A stretch of DNA of 9,921 nt, taken from assembly GCA_017549665.1 (NCBI GenBank), contig JAFYUD010000115.1, forward strand, positions 1 through 9,921, given 5' to 3'. The stretch comes from Clostridia bacterium. Its GTDB lineage: Bacteria; Bacillota_A; Clostridia; Oscillospirales; Acutalibacteraceae. Below, one piece after another: positions 1 to 7,184 of the stretch. A program made the translations under genes and the position numbers. Under the pieces are notes generated by a model. That model was not told the DNA's origin, ran no database searches, and saw nothing but the letters and a program-made list of their open reading frames with translations. Numbering within the stretch: position 1 is the first letter of the stretch; each line of letters opens with the position of its first letter.

Positions 1-429
1 AGGAAGTGATTTTGCAATCATGCCGTTTTCCTCTGCGGAAAAGTATTTACCCCCTTCGTTACAGACAAAAAACAACGTAACGTAATGACTACCTTCATTT
101 TCAAGAATATAATTAACGTGAACACTGCTGCCTTTGGATGTTCCGTCTGAACTCAGATACATCTCAGCCGTGTCGTAAATACCGGTATTGTCACTTACCC
201 AGATATCATAATATTCACAGTATTCGTTGTAATAATCTTCAAGGTAATCATCATAGAAAAGCGAATAAAATTCATTTTCAATAAAACATACCAAACCTAC
301 ACCTTCAACCTCAAGTGTTGTATTTCTGTTCACGCCTGCAGGGATAATGGCAAACGCTGTAGTTACGAAACTACAAACTAACATCACAAACACCAACAAT
401 ATTACTACAAGTTTTTTAAATGTTTTCAT
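1..429 (-). CDS. Secreted protein, paralogue of the dockerin protein at 2452-3306 (3' end off window)
   Basis: The reading frame is open from an ATG at 429 to the left edge (143 codons), so the C-terminus is missing. It starts with a signal peptide: MKTFKK, a hydrophobic core to about residue 23, and a likely cut after AFA. The mature part follows the protein at 2452-3306 along its length. Shared features are the ENE(F/Y)YSLF block, a Tyr/Asp/Glu-rich stretch ending in WV, the MY-SSDG motif, and a Y-x-T-x-x-F strand followed by a charged helix (SAEENGMIAKSL). A good ribosome site (AAGGAAGGG, 437-445) lies 7 bases before the ATG. It begins 18 bases after the protease stop, so the two are probably co-transcribed. 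Whether it also ends in a dockerin cannot be seen. I recognise no named family; a role as a protease partner is inference. Confidence 0.85.
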   Translation of the reverse strand, partial: MKTFKKLVVILLVFVMLVCSFVTTAFAIIPAGVNRNTTLEVEGVGLVCFIENEFYSLFYDDYLEDYYNEYCEYYDIWVSDNTGIYDTAEMYLSSDGTSKGSSVHVNYILENEGSHYVTLFFVCNEGGKYFSAEENGMIAKSLP

Positions 430-447
430 TTTTTAACCCTTCCTTAT

Positions 448-2235
448 TTAGGTCCATGCTATGCCAAAGCTAACATTTGAACCAATTGCAGTTTTTCTAA
501 CGATTTTTATGATATAATCACCAGTGTTTTGTGCCGTAAAATCGACAATTTCAAGCGTATTATTTGTTGTCACCGACTGTTCAATTTTATTTCCTTGTAA
601 ATCATAAACTTCAAGATCAAGATCAACAAAATCAAAACTTACATTTCCAGCAACATTTTTTATATTACTATGAAAGAATGACAATGAAACACGTTTCCGC
701 TCGCCAGCTGTGCACGAAATTGTATACGTTGTACTACTTGTATTTGAAGATAAATAACCAAAATCATAACATTCATTTTGAACCACAGAAGCTGCACCTA
801 TACAATTAACAATTCCTGCACCATACTGAATATACGAACTTGCTGGCACAAAAATATTAGTTGTCAGCATTCTGTCAGAAGGAACATACGCATGATTTGA
901 CGTAGACACACCAGCTGTCAGTATTGCTTTTATTGCGAGAGGAGAATACAATAGCAACGGATCCTGATCACAAAGAAGCGCTGCAATACCTGTTACATGC
1001 GCAGCCGAATTGCTAGTTCCTGAATCATTTCCATATTCGGTGGTATAAATATTTGTACCGGGAGCAGATATATCCGGCTTTGAAGCTATTGATATTTCCA
1101 GTTCGTTACAGTGGCTTGAGTTATCTGCTAAAGTATCATCGGATATGCTTTTTGTGTTTTTATCATCTGTATTTGCAACCGTAATTGCAGAATATGCCAT
1201 TCCCGGAGATGTGACACCAAGTATACTTTCATTACCTGCAGATACAACGAACAAAACATTGCTTGTTGCAGTTACGTAATCAATGTACTGGTCAAAAATT
1301 CCGTAAGTATTATATGAGTTAAATGCTCCCGTATACCCCAAGCTAACATTTATAATGTTCACCCCTGAATTTAATAACCACTTTGCCCTTTGGATAAAAC
1401 TACCACCTGTACAATCCCATGTGGCATATAACGAAACATCAGGAGCAATACCAACTGCATTTCCATTCAAACCTTGACTTGCAATAATCATTGATACGAT
1501 ACTTGCATGCTTGTGAGTACTTTGCGGCACTCCGGATTCTGTAAAAAATCTTGAATCCGGAAGACCGAGCATACTATTATCCGGAATCCCTGATTGAACA
1601 GATTCCAACACACCAATCTTTATCCCCTCTCCTGAATAGCCTAAAACCGATTCAAGTTCCTGCATTGTATTGGCACGAACAACCTTTCGGCTTACATCCA
1701 GTTCTGACGAGGATTCACAATCGCTGATATACATATTCTCAACAAATGACTTTCTTGATAATTTTTCAATATCATCAACATTTGCTGTTGCAATAACAAT
1801 TGGCGAGTATGAGTCCACATATTCTATCGAAACATCTTCGTCAAAAAGCTTTGATATGGCTAGATTCTTTTCATCGTACACATTTTTTATCAATTTTCTT
1901 TTTCTTGCAACAAATTCCTGCATCATTTCAATTTGTTCATCTTTTGCGATATCAGAATTTACAATATCAAGCAAATCTTCCTTGGTGAGATTCATTTCAT
2001 TAAAAACATCATTTTCTATTTTTGTTAAATCTGCTTCTTCGCACCAAATTGCAACAGAAATTTTTTGATCTTTTTCAACACTTTTCATCGCAACAGTCAA
2101 ATCTTCTGATATTTTCAATTCACACTTTTCAATAAAATAATCATATGCATATGCAACAGTGTTTAGACTAAATACCAATAACGAAGTTACTAATATCAAC
2201 CCTACGATTTTATTGATTATCTTTGTTTTTTTCAT
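448..2235 (-). CDS. Secreted subtilisin-like serine protease (peptidase S8) with Glu at the catalytic Asp position
   Basis: A 595-residue exported protease. The signal peptide covers residues 1-30 (cut after AYA). A propeptide-like region follows (about 50-180), with a helical insertion and a final segment resembling inhibitor-I9 ends (VENMYISD). The S8 catalytic domain spans about 200-480. It has the GIKIGVLES block, His243 in HKHAS, the INVSLG strand, oxyanion Asn335 in SAGNES, the KPDISAPG motif, and nucleophile Ser408 in GTSNSAAHV. The residue normally Asp in the first block is Glu211 (codon GAA, 1603-1605), which is unusual and leaves activity open. Residues 490-595 form a beta-rich domain like the bacterial pre-peptidase C-terminal (PPC) domain. 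No anchor or dockerin is present, so it is probably released. AAAGGAG at 2244-2250, 8 bases upstream, supports the ATG. Family call is firm; substrate is unknown. Confidence 0.93.
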   Translation of the reverse strand: MKKTKIINKIVGLILVTSLLVFSLNTVAYAYDYFIEKCELKISEDLTVAMKSVEKDQKISVAIWCEEADLTKIENDVFNEMNLTKEDLLDIVNSDIAKDEQIEMMQEFVARKRKLIKNVYDEKNLAISKLFDEDVSIEYVDSYSPIVIATANVDDIEKLSRKSFVENMYISDCESSSELDVSRKVVRANTMQELESVLGYSGEGIKIGVLESVQSGIPDNSMLGLPDSRFFTESGVPQSTHKHASIVSMIIASQGLNGNAVGIAPDVSLYATWDCTGGSFIQRAKWLLNSGVNIINVSLGYTGAFNSYNTYGIFDQYIDYVTATSNVLFVVSAGNESILGVTSPGMAYSAITVANTDDKNTKSISDDTLADNSSHCNELEISIASKPDISAPGTNIYTTEYGNDSGTSNSAAHVTGIAALLCDQDPLLLYSPLAIKAILTAGVSTSNHAYVPSDRMLTTNIFVPASSYIQYGAGIVNCIGAASVVQNECYDFGYLSSNTSSTTYTISCTAGERKRVSLSFFHSNIKNVAGNVSFDFVDLDLEVYDLQGNKIEQSVTTNNTLEIVDFTAQNTGDYIIKIVRKTAIGSNVSFGIAWT

Positions 2236-2451
2236 TTTGCTGACTCCTTTGCATTTTTATTACATATAAGTCAACATATAATGAAAATGTAACAAATTTT
2301 TTCACTGTTACGTTTTTTATCTAAATCACCAATATTATTGTTACAATTTTGTACATCTATACGAATATTATCCACCATTTCCACCAGTCTGGCAATATAC
2401 ATACAAATATACATTACGATAACTGAGAAAATTAACACATCTTGAAGTTTA

Positions 2452-3306
2452 TCAATATTGCCACCATGCACCGCAACCTGATGAATTGAACCCGAATTCA
2501 TGTCCTTTTTCAAGGCCTGCTGCAATTCTCAGGGCTTTTCTTGCATCTGACGCAGTGAGCTTACCGTCATAATCGGTATCACTGAACAGGAAAAATTTCT
2601 TTGCTTCGCTTCTGTTATCGGGTGCCTTGTCAAGTCCGGCAGAATAACGGAGAATTTTTCTCGCATCAGAAGCAGTAGGTGTGTAAGCTTCACGGAACTC
2701 CATACAATTAACAACGGTGCCTTCATACCGTTCAAATGCGGTCAAAACAAATGATACATTTTCATTTTCTAAAATATCTGTTATCACATTTGTTTTACCG
2801 TTAACAGCTACAACTGCACAAGGTGTTGTGTTGCCGCAATAAAGAACCTCTGCATTATCAGAAAGTCTGTCAGCAAGCTGTCTGTTCTTTTCTTCTGAAA
2901 AGTCTTTGTTATAATTGAACATAACTGTCAGATACCACAGTCCGTCATTATTCAGAATATTTTCAACAAACGGATAACTCGCCTTGATTATACCATCAGA
3001 GCTCACATACATTCTGTCCCATGAATTTCCACTGTCCGAACGACGCACCCATTTTTCGTAATCATCATTATATTCGGAATATTGTTCTTCAAAATATTCA
3101 TCCGCAAAAAGTGAATAATATTCATTTTCCATAAAACAAAATTCACCTATATCACTGACATAAAGATATGTTCCGTAGCCACTGTGAACATTGCCGGTTT
3201 CTGCCGCAGAAACAGCAATCGAAAGCATCAGTATTAAAACAAGTAAAAATGCGATTTTTTTCATTTTAAAATCACCGTTTGTTGATACAGCTGTTAATTT
3301 TTTCAT
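2452..3306 (-). CDS. Secreted dockerin-repeat protein with an I9-propeptide-like module
   Basis: 284 residues from the ATG at 3306, chosen because AAGGAG (3315-3320) lies 8 bases upstream; a frame-extended start at 3336 has no such site. A second in-frame ATG at 3264 also has a site, GGTGAT, and gives a shorter, cleaner signal peptide (MKKIAFLLVL...). The mature protein has a Tyr/Asp/Glu-rich block shared with the protein at 1-429. Next is a predicted strand-helix-strand-strand-helix-strand module (about 123-192). Two dockerin-like repeats follow. The first (about 204-226, TASDARKILRYSAG) lacks the calcium-loop aspartates. The second (about 242-267) has an intact DTDYDG loop followed by TASDARKALRIAAG. 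The protein ends in a Gly/Trp-rich tail (GAWWQY). It lies 216 bases upstream of the protease on the same strand. The inhibitor-like role is inference; the dockerin call rests on sequence. Confidence 0.85.
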   Translation of the reverse strand: MKKLTAVSTNGDFKMKKIAFLLVLILMLSIAVSAAETGNVHSGYGTYLYVSDIGEFCFMENEYYSLFADEYFEEQYSEYNDDYEKWVRRSDSGNSWDRMYVSSDGIIKASYPFVENILNNDGLWYLTVMFNYNKDFSEEKNRQLADRLSDNAEVLYCGNTTPCAVVAVNGKTNVITDILENENVSFVLTAFERYEGTVVNCMEFREAYTPTASDARKILRYSAGLDKAPDNRSEAKKFFLFSDTDYDGKLTASDARKALRIAAGLEKGHEFGFNSSGCGAWWQY

Positions 3307-3320
3307 AAGAGTCTCTCCTT
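3264..3320 (-). promoter_or_regulatory. Two alternative ribosome binding sites and starts for the dockerin protein
   Basis: AAGGAG at 3315-3320 precedes the ATG at 3306 by 8 bases. GGTGAT at 3271-3276 precedes an in-frame ATG at 3264 by 6 bases. Both match the 3' end of 16S rRNA. The longer product carries 14 extra polar residues in front of an otherwise complete signal peptide. Confidence 0.55.
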
Positions 3321-3376
3321 TCATAATATATAACACATCTGAAAGCAGAAAAGGTTACAAAAAAATCATTTTTTTA

Positions 3377-4132
3377 TCAGTTGCACACTGCGTCTGTTTC
3401 TATATATCTTACGCCCATATCGTAAAGCATTTTTGCATCCTCTACTGTATCAACAGTCCAGAATGAAACACCGATTTTATTATCAAGAGCGAGCTGAATT
3501 GACCCGGCATCATTTGCTCTGAAATGGGGTGAAAGCCATACGTTGTCGCTGATTGACTTTGCCTCGTCAATATTTTCCTGAGTAATTCTGTCTACGAGAT
3601 ACCACAATTCAATTTCGGGATTGAGCTTATGGATAATCTCAAGCTGCTTAAGGTCAAATGAGATAACGATTGACTGCTTTGCCATATTCTTTTTCTCAAC
3701 TGCGGCAACAACAGTGTCAAGTGTATCGTAAGTTTCAGTCTTGATTTCAATCTGAGGTCTTGTGCTTGTACCAACGAAAACGTCAAGATATTCGTCCAGA
3801 GTGCAGATTTTAAGACCATCCATATCACAGTTTGCGCCTCTTACATATTTATATGAGCAAAGCTCTTCGTATGTATGATCCTCAATACAACCTTCTTTTC
3901 CGAACATTGCAAGGTCACCGTTATGGTGAAGAACCCATACCCCGTCTTTTGTAAGTCTTATATCACATTCTGCAGTGTAATAACCCAGCTCAACTGACTT
4001 TTCGTAAGCGGGAAGTGTGTTTTCAGGCGCATAAGCTGTTACGCCTCTGTGTGCTGTTATATAGATAGGATCATCAGTTGTATCCAATCCGTTTTTCTTA
4101 AGAGAAATAAGTTCAAATTCAAAATCGTACAT
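3377..4132 (-). CDS. Glycerophosphodiester phosphodiesterase (GDPD family)
   Basis: Hydrolyses glycerophosphodiesters to glycerol-3-phosphate (or an analogue) and an alcohol. The 251-residue TIM-barrel has no signal peptide, so it should act in the cytosol. Motifs in order are HRG (His28, Arg29), PENT (Glu37), the metal-binding E-x-D pair (Glu55, Asp57), TKDG with catalytic-type His70, IEIK (Glu129), and the C-terminal FWTVDT...GVRYIETD strand. The usual His-Asp after TKDG is His-Asn here (Asn71), and the downstream Arg of that motif is absent. A GTG start at 4141 is possible in frame, but that codon sits inside the ribosome site (AAAGGTGAT, 4137-4145) of the ATG at 4132, so the ATG is preferred. 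It begins 18 bases after the DUF2079 stop, as the last gene of a four-gene operon. The family is secure; the actual diester is unknown. Confidence 0.92.
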   Translation of the reverse strand: MYDFEFELISLKKNGLDTTDDPIYITAHRGVTAYAPENTLPAYEKSVELGYYTAECDIRLTKDGVWVLHHNGDLAMFGKEGCIEDHTYEELCSYKYVRGANCDMDGLKICTLDEYLDVFVGTSTRPQIEIKTETYDTLDTVVAAVEKKNMAKQSIVISFDLKQLEIIHKLNPEIELWYLVDRITQENIDEAKSISDNVWLSPHFRANDAGSIQLALDNKIGVSFWTVDTVEDAKMLYDMGVRYIETDAVCN

Positions 4133-4136
4133 TTTT

Positions 4137-4145
4137 ATCACCTTT
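4137..4145 (-). promoter_or_regulatory. Ribosome binding site deciding the GDPD start
   Basis: AAAGGTGAT sits 4 bases before the ATG at 4132 and contains the competing in-frame GTG codon, which rules that GTG out as the likely start. Confidence 0.6.
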
Positions 4146-4150
4146 CTTTA

Positions 4151-5908
4151 TTATTCCGGTCTGACAAACATTCCTACATATTCACTGCCGCTGTCAACCT
4201 GAACATAACCGTATTCTTTAAACTTTTCTGCAAACTGCATAGAGCCGTCTTTATATGCAGGTCTGTAGTCAAGAATAATATAATCAAAATCAGAATGCTT
4301 CGTATAATGCACCTCATATATTTCTTCCCTCTGTGCAAGATGAGGAAGGAAAAATGTAGAAGCACAGACTACTGCATCTTCATCAATTCCTGAAAGTACA
4401 GCATCAATTTCATTGTACATTTCTTTATTTTCCGAGCTGTTCTTTATATTTTTTGTAAATGAAGGAATGATACACATAAAAAACATCATAACAGAAAGTC
4501 CCGCCGCAATTGCAGGCACAAGTCTCTTCTTCTCAGCAGGTGCATCATTGATATCAAGTACGCATACATACATCATAAGTACAGTCATTGCGAATCCGTA
4601 CTGGAAGCTGATGTCATACTGGTAAGCATAATCCGTAAGAAGATTCAGAAGAATGGGAAGTACAAGTATAAGTCTTGACGGCTTCTTTGTAAACAAAGGA
4701 ATAAAACCGAGAGGACAAAGCATCTGAATAAAATATATCAGTTTTTCGGCCGTGCCTTCCTTTGTCGTAAAAATCATTGAAACTGTATATCCGAGATTTG
4801 CAAGTACAGTTTTTACGATTCCGAAAAGTCCGTCATCACCGTCAATCATTATGTCGAATCTGCCTGACATAATGCCGAGACCGTAAGTATTTATATGCCA
4901 TGCGGCAAGAATGAAATAAGCTACCGCAAGAACTGCGAGAGGAACTCCCCTTTTCCAGTCTTTATTTGAAACGACGAGAAATGCCGCAAAAACTGCCACG
5001 TAGATGAATGCATCCTCCTTGACCATAAGAGTCAGAAGAGCAAAGAGAAATACAAAGGGAGTTTTGTTTTTCTCATAAAAATATATCATCCACATAAGAA
5101 ACGGCACGAGAAGGCAGTTTTCATGGAAATCATAAGAGCATCCCATTGAAAATGCCGTATTTGCCATAAATACAACAGAAAACAGGCAGATTACAAGTGA
5201 ATCAATCTTTCTGTTTTTCATAATTAAAACAAACGGAATCAGGCCGCTGTAAATAGCAACCGTCTGACATACTGCAACAGTAACCGGTGACGGGAATATA
5301 TAATAAAACGGCAGAAATATGTATACTGCGGGAGAAAAATGCACCGCAAAATGCGAAAGTAATCTGTCTCTTTCACAGGTCGTGACGGGCGAAAATGATT
5401 CACGCATATTATGAAACATATTACAGAAAATACCGAAATCATAATTCGGTGTTGCATAATTAAGATATCTGAGCACTGAAACTGCCGTAACAACTGAAAA
5501 GAAAATAATAAAACAGACAGAAATAAATATAATTTCTTTAACGTGGGTCACCTGTATGCCTATTTTTCCTTTTCCGTTCTGATAATGATACAGTGCAATT
5601 GCAAGCAGTATTCCTAAAACTATAAATACATATATATTATTACTGCGGACAAGCACTGAAAGCGAAAACACAAGAACTGACAAAACAAGTATTGCGTTAA
5701 GATATTTTTCAGATATCTTATGTATACAGCATATCGCTGAAAAGGCTATAAAAAACAATATAATGAATGAAAACACATCTGTATTTTCAATGCTTATCGC
5801 ACCCTCCTGAAATATCAGCACTGCAGCAGATGCAATCAACCACGATGAAAAAAACTTTTCAAAAATATTTTTAAATATAAAGCTACACATACTTTTTATT
5901 CGTTCCAC
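4151..5908 (-). CDS. DUF2079 multi-pass membrane protein, possible GT-C-type glycosyltransferase
   Basis: 585 residues with roughly eleven to thirteen hydrophobic segments between residues 10 and 480, so an integral membrane protein. It matches the DUF2079 pattern. A conserved loop has NYDFGIFCN (Asp157), then RLLSHFAVHFSP (His186, His190) and FLPFYYIFPSP. A second loop has SYDFHEN (Asp260, His262, Glu263), followed by VKEDA (297-300). The soluble C-terminal end (about 490-585) carries AVVCAST...LPHLAQREEIYE and DYIILDYRP, typical of the family. Such proteins are thought to resemble GT-C transferases using lipid-linked sugars; that activity is not shown here. The start is GTG at 5908, backed by GAGGAT about 6 bases upstream. 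It lies 21 bases after the oxidoreductase stop and 18 before the GDPD start, within the operon. Substrate and direction of transfer are unknown. Confidence 0.85.
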   Translation of the reverse strand: MERIKSMCSFIFKNIFEKFFSSWLIASAAVLIFQEGAISIENTDVFSFIILFFIAFSAICCIHKISEKYLNAILVLSVLVFSLSVLVRSNNIYVFIVLGILLAIALYHYQNGKGKIGIQVTHVKEIIFISVCFIIFFSVVTAVSVLRYLNYATPNYDFGIFCNMFHNMRESFSPVTTCERDRLLSHFAVHFSPAVYIFLPFYYIFPSPVTVAVCQTVAIYSGLIPFVLIMKNRKIDSLVICLFSVVFMANTAFSMGCSYDFHENCLLVPFLMWMIYFYEKNKTPFVFLFALLTLMVKEDAFIYVAVFAAFLVVSNKDWKRGVPLAVLAVAYFILAAWHINTYGLGIMSGRFDIMIDGDDGLFGIVKTVLANLGYTVSMIFTTKEGTAEKLIYFIQMLCPLGFIPLFTKKPSRLILVLPILLNLLTDYAYQYDISFQYGFAMTVLMMYVCVLDINDAPAEKKRLVPAIAAGLSVMMFFMCIIPSFTKNIKNSSENKEMYNEIDAVLSGIDEDAVVCASTFFLPHLAQREEIYEVHYTKHSDFDYIILDYRPAYKDGSMQFAEKFKEYGYVQVDSGSEYVGMFVRPE

Positions 5909-5929
5909 AACTATATCCTCTTCAATTTA

Positions 5930-7168
5930 TTAATTTTTCACAAGCTCAAGATAATTCTGATATTGCTTCCCGTCAGGCTTAAAATCAGGCACCGAGCAGC
6001 ACGGAATGTCAGGCTCAGAGCCGTCTTTTCCTAAGAACGGCGATAACGTATCGTTTTCATATTTAAGACAATCCTCTTCATTATGAAAATCAGGAATATC
6101 ATAAGGTACGCCCTTTTCAAGAAGACTGCGATGTGAAAGAATCGCCACAGAAGCACATGTTGTTGCGAAATATTCATCCATCTCAGGCTTTCTGTTTTCA
6201 CGGATACAATCGAAAAATTCCTTCATAACAAAGAAATCTCCGCCGCCGTGACCTGCACGGTCAACAGCCTCTCTGAGCTCAGGCTCCAATTCAGGTTCAT
6301 AAACTGAGCACTCTTCAAAGCCTTCGGGAATTTCCCAGTCATTGAACCGGAGTGTCACTTTATCTCCCTGACCTCTTAAATTCTCAATCTGACCTTTTGT
6401 TCCGCAGATACGGTATGAATTGCCGTGAGCACCGAAAGCCGCACAGCCTGTAAACTTAAAAACAGAATTATCATCATTGAGACTCATTACAACTGCCGCA
6501 CGGTCACCGACGAAATTACCGCATGTTTCAAATTCCGTAAAAGGTTCAAAAACCGCAAATGCCGAAACACGCTTAGGAAACGCTCCCGTTGCATACATAA
6601 GAGGAGCAAGAGAGTGAGTTATATAATATGATCGGGGAAGATAATTCCGCCAGTGCTCAGGATAAGGTCTGAGCTGTTTATGTGTTTCTTTATCATCCAT
6701 ATTGAACGGGTGGTTATACTCCCCTTCTGCATACAGAACTTTACCGAGATAACCTTTTTTATAAACACGGCGCATTTCCTGATTGAAAAGCATGAAGGGA
6801 TAATTTTCAGACAGCATATAGAATGCCTTACTTTTCTGAGCTGCTCTGACAAGTGCCACACCTTCTGCCATTGTCAGGTTACTTGTGCACTCACTGAGAA
6901 CATGTATACCCTTTTCAAGACAACGGATTGCAAAAGGTGCATGCTCATGGAAACAGTTTGAAAGAAAAACTGCATCCATATCGTGATTTATAAATTCATC
7001 AAAATCGGTATACATTGCAGGTGTATACCCAAGGTCTTCAGCCGCTTCTGTCATCTTGTCACTATCTCTGTCACACAGCGCAACAACCTCACCGCCGTTT
7101 GCATTTATTTCATCTGCAAAACCGCTGCCTCTGCCGAGACCGAATATACCTAATCTGATTTTTTTCAT
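5930..7168 (-). CDS. Gfo/Idh/MocA family oxidoreductase, GH109-like type
   Basis: 412 residues with an N-terminal NAD(P)-binding Rossmann fold. The dinucleotide loop is GIFGLGRGSG (7-16) and the end of strand two is VVALCDRD. The position that usually reads Glu-Lys-Pro is Glu93-Cys94-Thr95 (HVLSECTSN), so the conserved Lys is missing. The C-terminal domain has YITHSLAPLMYATG (His185), AHGNSYRICGTKGQIE, and HGGGDFFVMKEFFDCI (307-322). A closing SHRSLLEKGVPYDIPDF stretch follows. The last group resembles GH109 and related proteins that act on glycosides through a bound NAD and transient oxidation of the sugar. It is longer than the typical 330-390 residues because of a C-terminal extension (about 372-412). 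The ATG has only a partial ribosome site (GGGGT). It lies 16 bases after the isomerase stop. Substrate is unassigned; an inositol or sugar dehydrogenase is an alternative. Confidence 0.88.
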   Translation of the reverse strand: MKKIRLGIFGLGRGSGFADEINANGGEVVALCDRDSDKMTEAAEDLGYTPAMYTDFDEFINHDMDAVFLSNCFHEHAPFAIRCLEKGIHVLSECTSNLTMAEGVALVRAAQKSKAFYMLSENYPFMLFNQEMRRVYKKGYLGKVLYAEGEYNHPFNMDDKETHKQLRPYPEHWRNYLPRSYYITHSLAPLMYATGAFPKRVSAFAVFEPFTEFETCGNFVGDRAAVVMSLNDDNSVFKFTGCAAFGAHGNSYRICGTKGQIENLRGQGDKVTLRFNDWEIPEGFEECSVYEPELEPELREAVDRAGHGGGDFFVMKEFFDCIRENRKPEMDEYFATTCASVAILSHRSLLEKGVPYDIPDFHNEEDCLKYENDTLSPFLGKDGSEPDIPCCSVPDFKPDGKQYQNYLELVKN

Positions 7169-7184
7169 AATATATTACCCCACA

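Noticed and set aside
1670..2068. Plus-strand ORF of 132 codons antisense to the protease gene
   Set aside because: It lies wholly inside the S8 gene in another frame, its Ser/Phe-rich product looks like reverse-complement read-through, and it has no convincing ribosome site.
3327..3335. TGTTATATA on the minus strand as an extended -10 for the dockerin gene
   Set aside because: The transcript start would fall on the ribosome site and no -35 is present.
3361..3376. AAAAAATGATTTTTT hairpin just after the GDPD stop as a terminator
   Set aside because: The stem is only A-U pairs with a three-base loop and would be too weak; read-through into the dockerin gene is possible.
4049..4393. Plus-strand ORF of 114 codons across the GDPD/DUF2079 junction
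   Set aside because: It is antisense to two well-supported genes and has no family resemblance.
6653..6961. Plus-strand ORF of 102 codons inside the oxidoreductase gene
   Set aside because: It is antisense to conserved Rossmann-domain sequence and looks like a frame shadow.
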